A stretch of 64,000 bases of DNA from Planktosalinus lacus (GTDB taxonomy: Bacteria > Bacteroidota > Bacteroidia > Flavobacteriales > Flavobacteriaceae), in assembly GCF_014640155.1 (NCBI RefSeq), contig NZ_BMGK01000004.1:169350-233349 (forward strand), read 5' to 3'. Shown here piece after piece: positions 60,191 to 64,000 of the stretch; the first letter of the stretch is position 1; each line of letters starts with the position of its first letter. The notes under the pieces are model-generated. The model was not told where the DNA came from and searched no databases. It saw only the letters and a program-made list of their open reading frames with translations. The position numbers and the translations under genes were made by a program.

Positions 60191-61168
60191 TTACATATCT
60201 AATAGGTAAGCAAATATAAGAGGTGCCACGATAGTAGCATCACTTTCTATGATAAATTTTGGGGTTTTGATGTCAAGTTTTCCCCAGGTGATTTTTTCAT
60301 TGGGGACAGCGCCTGAATAAGAGCCGTAACTGGTGGTGGAATCTGATATCTGGCAGAAATAACTCCAGAAGGGCGTGTCTGTGCGTTCCATGTCCTGGTA
60401 CAACATCGGTACCACGCAAATAGGGAAGTCACCGGCAATACCGCCTCCTATCTGGAAAAAGCCAATGCCTTTTTCAGAATTCTCAGTGTACCAATCTGCA
60501 AGAAAGGTCATATACTCGATACCGCTTTTCATGGTGCCGGCTTTGAGTTCGCCTTTCAGCACATAAGAGGCAAAAATATTCCCCATGGTGCTGTCTTCCC
60601 AACCGGGAACGACCATGGGAAGGTTTTTTTCGGCGGCCGCATACATCCACGAATCCTTGAGGTCAATTTCATAATACTCTTCCAAAACGCCGGACAAGAG
60701 CATCTTGTACATAAACTCGTGGGGTAAATAGCGTTCGCCCTTCTCTTCAGCTTCTTTCCAGATTTTGACGATGTGTTTTTGCAGTCTACGGAAAGCTTCT
60801 TCTTCAGGGATGCAAGTATCTGTCACGCGGTTGAGGCCTTTTTCAAGCAATTCCCATTCCTCTTCCGGGGTTAAATCGCGGTAATTGGGAATGCGTTTGT
60901 AATGCGAATGCGCCACCAGGTTCATGATGTCTTCTTCAAGGTTGGCGCCGGTGCACGAAATAATGTGTACTTTGTCCTGACGGATCATTTCGGCAAATAT
61001 CTTCCCGAGCTCACCGGTGCTCATCGCCCCCGCAAGGGATACCAGCATTTTGGAACCCTGGTTGAGTTGGTCTTCATAGCCTTTGGCGGCATCGACCAAG
61101 GCTGCTGCGTTGAAGTGTAAATAATATTTTTCTATAAAATTTGAAATGGCTCCTTTATTCTTCGTCAT
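60191..61168 (-). CDS. Deoxyhypusine synthase family protein, probable homospermidine synthase
   Basis: 326 residues from the ATG at 61168 (or 61171); the open frame to 61192 would run deeper into speB. It has SLAGAMSTGELGKIFAEMIRQDKVHIISCTGANLEEDIMNL, GWEDSTMGNIFASYV, FFQIGGGIAGDFPICVVPMLYQDM and, near the end, SGAVPNEKITWGKL, in which Lys matches the catalytic Lys329 of human DHS. Bacteria lack eIF5A, its usual substrate. With speA and speB just upstream and homospermidine known as a main polyamine of flavobacteria, transfer of aminobutyl from one putrescine to another is the likely reaction. Confidence 0.85.
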   Translation of the reverse strand: MTKNKGAISNFIEKYYLHFNAAALVDAAKGYEDQLNQGSKMLVSLAGAMSTGELGKIFAEMIRQDKVHIISCTGANLEEDIMNLVAHSHYKRIPNYRDLTPEEEWELLEKGLNRVTDTCIPEEEAFRRLQKHIVKIWKEAEEKGERYLPHEFMYKMLLSGVLEEYYEIDLKDSWMYAAAEKNLPMVVPGWEDSTMGNIFASYVLKGELKAGTMKSGIEYMTFLADWYTENSEKGIGFFQIGGGIAGDFPICVVPMLYQDMERTDTPFWSYFCQISDSTTSYGSYSGAVPNEKITWGKLDIKTPKFIIESDATIVAPLIFAYLLDM

Positions 61169-62039
61169 CATCGTCGTTTTTTCTGTTTTCATATTTGAAT
61201 TTATAACTCAGCATTTTGTAGTACAGTTTCGCCGCAAGGAAATCTGATGATTTCTCGTTTTCATTGGGACACAGCTCTACAATATCAAAGCCCACCACGT
61301 TTTTCTTTTTAAACATGAGCTTTAAAAACTCCATGGTTTCAAACCACAGCAAGCCTCCGGGCTCAGGCGTTCCGGTGGAAGGCATAATGGAAGGGTCAAA
61401 GGCATCGAGGTCGATGGTGATAAACACATTGGGGGTCATCTGGCCAATGGCGTCGTCCATCCAATCTTCATAGTTTTCCAGGTCGTGGGCAAAATAGGTT
61501 TGGTTTTCGTCCATATACTCCTTTTCGGAAACATCCATCGAGCGGATACCCACCTGAATCAGGTTGGTGGTTTGGCTGGCTTCGTGCACGGCACAAGCGT
61601 GGTTGCATTTGCTGCCTTCATACTCGGGGCGCAAATCGGCATGGGCATCAATTTGCACTACCGTAAGGTCTTCAAATGACTCATTGAACGCGCGAATAGT
61701 CCCGATGGAAATGGAGTGTTCCCCACCAAAAATGGTCACGAATTTATCCTGCTGGATATAGTTTTTTACGGTTTTGTGCACAGCTTCCACCATTTTTTCG
61801 GGAGACGTGTTTTCTGTTACCGGCGGCGCGAGGTACACTCCTTTTTTATACACCTCGCTACGGGTTTCGATGTCATAGAGTTCCATGTTTTCAGAAGCGT
61901 GTAAAAAGGCTTCGGGGCCTTTGTCTGCTCCTTTTCCCCAACTGCTGGTTCCGTCATAGGGAACAGGGATTAACACTACTTTGGCCTCGTCAATGCGGGC
62001 ATACTTGTCCGGGATTCCGGCATAATTTCTCTTAGTCAT
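61155..62039 (-). CDS. speB: Agmatinase (ureohydrolase family)
   Basis: 294 residues. The dinuclear manganese site is shown by TIFGGEHSISIG, VVQIDAHADLRPEYEGS, HACAVHEA and VFITIDLDAFDPSIMPSTGTPEPGGL. It hydrolyses agmatine to putrescine and urea. It overlaps speA by eight bases and the DHS-like gene by about 14, a tight operon. The family also includes arginase, but the neighbouring arginine decarboxylase supports agmatine as substrate. The tail is acidic (KNDDDDEE). Confidence 0.94.
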   Translation of the reverse strand: MTKRNYAGIPDKYARIDEAKVVLIPVPYDGTSSWGKGADKGPEAFLHASENMELYDIETRSEVYKKGVYLAPPVTENTSPEKMVEAVHKTVKNYIQQDKFVTIFGGEHSISIGTIRAFNESFEDLTVVQIDAHADLRPEYEGSKCNHACAVHEASQTTNLIQVGIRSMDVSEKEYMDENQTYFAHDLENYEDWMDDAIGQMTPNVFITIDLDAFDPSIMPSTGTPEPGGLLWFETMEFLKLMFKKKNVVGFDIVELCPNENEKSSDFLAAKLYYKMLSYKFKYENRKNDDDDEE

Positions 62040-63429
62040 TGTATCCTAAAATTTTGAGTAAGTCTTCACTTTTTTGTTGTTCACTGAATAGTTTTTTGGT
62101 AATCTTTCCGTTTTCATCCCGGTCAATTAAAATGTGTTTGGGCGAAGGAATCAGGCAGTGTTGCAGGCCTCCAAAGCCACCAATGGTTTCCTGATAGGCA
62201 CCGGTATTGAAGAACCCAATATACAAAGGTTTTTCTTTTTTATACTTGGGCAGGTAAATGCCGTTCATATGCTGCTCACTGTTGTAATAGTCATCGCTGT
62301 CGCAGGTGAGCCCGCCCAGCAGGACGCGTTCATATTCATCATTCCAGCGGTTTACGGCCAGCATCACAAAGCGTTTGTTGATGGCCCAGGTGTCTGGCAA
62401 GGTGGTGATAAACGATGAGTTGATCATGTTCCACTTCTCCCGGTCGTTTTGTTGTTTTTGGTACAACACTTCATACACAGCACCGCCGCTTTCGCCCACG
62501 GTAAAGCTGCCAAATTCGGTGAAAATATGGGGCACGGGCACTTCTTCAGCATCACATACCAGCTTGATTTGATGTAAAATTTCGTCCACCATATACTGGT
62601 AATCAAATTCAAATGCAAGCGAGTTTTTAATGGGGAAGCCGCCACCAATGTTCAGGCTGTCAAGCGTGGGGCATACTTTTTTAAGCTGCACATACACCTG
62701 CATACATTTAAGCAGTTCGTTCCAGTAATAGGCAGTATCGCGAATCCCGGTATTGATAAAGAAATGCAACATCTTGAGCTGCACTTTCTTGTTGTCTTTG
62801 ATTTGGCGGTTGTAAAAAGGCAAGATATTCTTATAGCCTACGCCCAGACGGGAGGTATAAAATTCAAACTTGGGTTCTTCCTCTGATGCTATGCGGATGC
62901 CTATTTTGTATTTCCCTTTGATTTCTTCATTCAGTAAGCCAATCTCTTCATAGTTATCAATGATCGGGATACAGTTTTTGTGGCCGCTGTTGATGAGGTT
63001 GGCAATGTTTGAGATGTATTGGTCACGCTTAAAACCGTTGCAAATCACATAGGTCTGGTCATCGATTTTACCATCTGCCTTGAGCTTGTTGACAATATCA
63101 ATGTCAAAGGCCGAAGAGGTTTCGATGTGGATGTCATTTTTAAGGGCTTCGTGCAACACATATTCAAAGTGGGAACTCTTGGTGCAGTAGCAGTAATTGT
63201 ACTTGCCTTTGTATTTGTTCTTTTTGATGGCAGACTTAAACCAGCCTTTGGCGCGGTTGATGTTGTCTGATATTTTGGGCAGATACGTAAACTTTAAGGG
63301 GGCGCCATATTCTTCCACCAGTTCCATCAGGTCGATGCCGTGAAACTGGAGTTCGTTGTCTTCAAGTGTGAATTCTTCCTGGGGGAAATAAAAAGTTTGG
63401 TCTATGAGGTCTATATATCTTGTCTTCAT
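62032..63429 (-). CDS. speA: Arginine decarboxylase (short biosynthetic type)
   Basis: 465 residues; E. coli SpeA has 658, and this compact form is characteristic of Bacteroidota. The PLP lysine is Lys84 in YCYCTKSSHFEYVL, and later LDSLNIGGGFPIKNSLAFEFD and VGESGGAVYEVLY bind the cofactor phosphate and substrate. It turns arginine into agmatine, the substrate of SpeB encoded next. Two copies of CGTATAAATTAA lie just upstream and may be regulatory. Confidence 0.95.
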   Translation of the reverse strand: MKTRYIDLIDQTFYFPQEEFTLEDNELQFHGIDLMELVEEYGAPLKFTYLPKISDNINRAKGWFKSAIKKNKYKGKYNYCYCTKSSHFEYVLHEALKNDIHIETSSAFDIDIVNKLKADGKIDDQTYVICNGFKRDQYISNIANLINSGHKNCIPIIDNYEEIGLLNEEIKGKYKIGIRIASEEEPKFEFYTSRLGVGYKNILPFYNRQIKDNKKVQLKMLHFFINTGIRDTAYYWNELLKCMQVYVQLKKVCPTLDSLNIGGGFPIKNSLAFEFDYQYMVDEILHQIKLVCDAEEVPVPHIFTEFGSFTVGESGGAVYEVLYQKQQNDREKWNMINSSFITTLPDTWAINKRFVMLAVNRWNDEYERVLLGGLTCDSDDYYNSEQHMNGIYLPKYKKEKPLYIGFFNTGAYQETIGGFGGLQHCLIPSPKHILIDRDENGKITKKLFSEQQKSEDLLKILGYND

Positions 63430-63446
63430 TCGTGTTAGTAAAATTT

Positions 63447-63500
63447 CGTATAAATTAATAAAAAAAGTTAGTCAATGCGAAAGTTTGTCGTATAAATTAA
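63447..63500. promoter_or_regulatory. Two direct CGTATAAATTAA repeats upstream of speA
   Basis: Exact 12-base copies at 63447-63458 and 63489-63500, 42 bases apart (four helical turns). The second is flanked as TCGT-N8-ACGA. They lie 17 and 59 bases before the speA start on its strand, a good place for a regulator, but no partner is known. Confidence 0.4.
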
Positions 63501-63521
63501 CGAAACCATAATAAAGTTCAA

Positions 63522-63590
63522 ATGCGAATGGGTGTTAAGACCGCAAAAACCGGTGCCGGGTTTTCGGAGGAACGGGTGAAGCTGTTGTAA
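63522..63590 (+). CDS. Possible 22-codon ORF in the region upstream of speA
   Basis: ATG at 63522 to TAA at 63590 reads MRMGVKTAKTGAGFSEERV and three more residues. It is richer in GC than its surroundings, so it may be a remnant of a gene or a small peptide. No known family; chance is also possible. Confidence 0.2.
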   Translation: MRMGVKTAKTGAGFSEERVKLL

Positions 63591-63784
63591 AAAATTTGGT
63601 TTTTTTGTTTCAACACAACTTTTGAATGCAACTGTGTGTATCTCAAAAGACCAAATTGGTTAAAAAAAATCATAAGGCCATCAATGTGCTCTTGCTAACG
63701 TGAAACATAAATGGGTTTAGCACAGTACAAATGAAGTTAAAAAAATTTAATTTTTACTCACACGGAATAAAAAATATTTGTTTT

Positions 63785-64000
63785 TTACATCATCCCTAAA
63801 TTGATGACTTCCTGTTTGGTCAAATGCCTCCAGTGGCCTCTGGGCAGGTCTTTTTTTGTGAGCCCGGCATAAGAAACGCGGTCTAATTTGATGACATCAT
63901 AGCCTAAGCCTTCAAAGATTTTGCGTACAATATTGTTGCGGTTGCTGCTCAGTTGAACGCCGATTTCACTTTTGGGTGCATTCTCCACATAAGAAACGGC
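63785..64000 (-). CDS. rRNA pseudouridine synthase, RluB/RsuA family (C-terminal part)
   Basis: The last 71 residues of a gene that begins beyond the window's end. SEIGVQLSSNRNNIVRKIFEGLGYDVIKLDRVSYAGLTKKDLPRGHWRHLTKQEV is the distinctive C-terminus of the RluB/RluE/RsuA group, with the NNIVRKIFE and LKLDRV-like segments. It should convert a uridine in ribosomal RNA to pseudouridine. The stop is at 63785-63787. Confidence 0.92.
   Translation of the reverse strand, partial: AVSYVENAPKSEIGVQLSSNRNNIVRKIFEGLGYDVIKLDRVSYAGLTKKDLPRGHWRHLTKQEVINLGMM

Larger units (their letters stand above)
63430..63784. other. 355-base intergenic region upstream of speA
   Basis: It separates speA from the pseudouridine synthase gene, both on the minus strand. 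It contains the two CGTATAAATTAA repeats, a GC-richer stretch at 63522-63590 that reads as a 22-codon ORF, and an inverted AATTTGGT/ACCAAATT pair at 63593-63600 and 63650-63657. No clear promoter was found. Confidence 0.55.

Overview
The window comes from a chromosome of the Bacteroidota, most likely a marine member of the Flavobacteriaceae. This rests on four things. The gene families are typical: a short arginine decarboxylase next to agmatinase and a deoxyhypusine-synthase-like protein, a coaX / outer-membrane protein / TPR / LptC / PpiD block, and FISUMP, 2TM and S9 peptidase proteins. Promoters look like TTTG-N18-TAnnTTTG (clearest before the tRNA gene). Start codons lack Shine-Dalgarno sequences. 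Base composition is moderately AT-rich. No phage, plasmid backbone, insertion sequence, CRISPR array or rRNA was seen.

Layout. 1-13.7 kb, mainly plus strand: etfBA, a bifunctional nuclease, a nucleoside transporter, a folate/dTMP block (thyA, a TonB-like protein, a 2TM-DHFR fusion), a fructosamine-kinase-like protein, fabD, an amidohydrolase on the minus strand, then a hydrolase-OsmC fusion followed by egtB-egtD (ergothioneine). 13.8-24.5 kb: an ABC permease and tail-specific protease (minus), then surE, a small membrane protein, lpxB and an NlpC/P60 lipoprotein (plus), then phhA preceded by what looks like a complete tyrosine-sensing attenuator, then a symporter, an AT-rich orphan and an S9 peptidase (minus). 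24.6-40.1 kb: comEC, a thioredoxin, a peptide-scavenging pair (DPP-IV-like peptidase and POT transporter), HMG-CoA reductase with a GHMP kinase (mevalonate pathway), and the envelope block coaX, outer-membrane protein, TPR, lptC, small membrane protein and ppiD. 40.3 kb: tRNA-Phe with its own promoter and terminator.

41.4-50.6 kb is a co-directional arsenosugar cluster: CMD peroxidase-like protein, ArsS, periplasmic rhodanese, GT type 1 (TIGR04282), purine nucleoside phosphorylase, ArsM, DUF547, GT type 2 (TIGR04283), FAD oxidoreductase, membrane ferredoxin-like protein and a small secreted protein. ArsM would methylate arsenite, ArsS would add the 5'-deoxyadenosyl group, the phosphorylase is a candidate for removing adenine, and the glycosyltransferase-like proteins for later steps. 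The redox pair, rhodanese and DUF547 have no assigned step.

50.7-59.8 kb: an EEP-family hydrolase, a DUF2784 membrane protein, a FAS1 lipoprotein with a beta-barrel protein, then a MORN-type protein with two GT2 enzymes and a GT87-like mannosyltransferase. The last carries an in-frame copy of what resembles a dispersed palindromic repeat. 59.0-59.4 kb is a patch of degenerate repeats. 59.8-63.4 kb (minus): speA, speB, a DHS-like protein (probably homospermidine synthase) and a small acidic protein, ending in a terminator. The window closes in a truncated rRNA pseudouridine synthase.

The strongest candidate for something undescribed is the phhA leader at 20224-20373: a 20-codon ORF with four consecutive Tyr codons and mutually exclusive hairpins ending in an intrinsic terminator, placed directly before the gene that makes tyrosine from phenylalanine.
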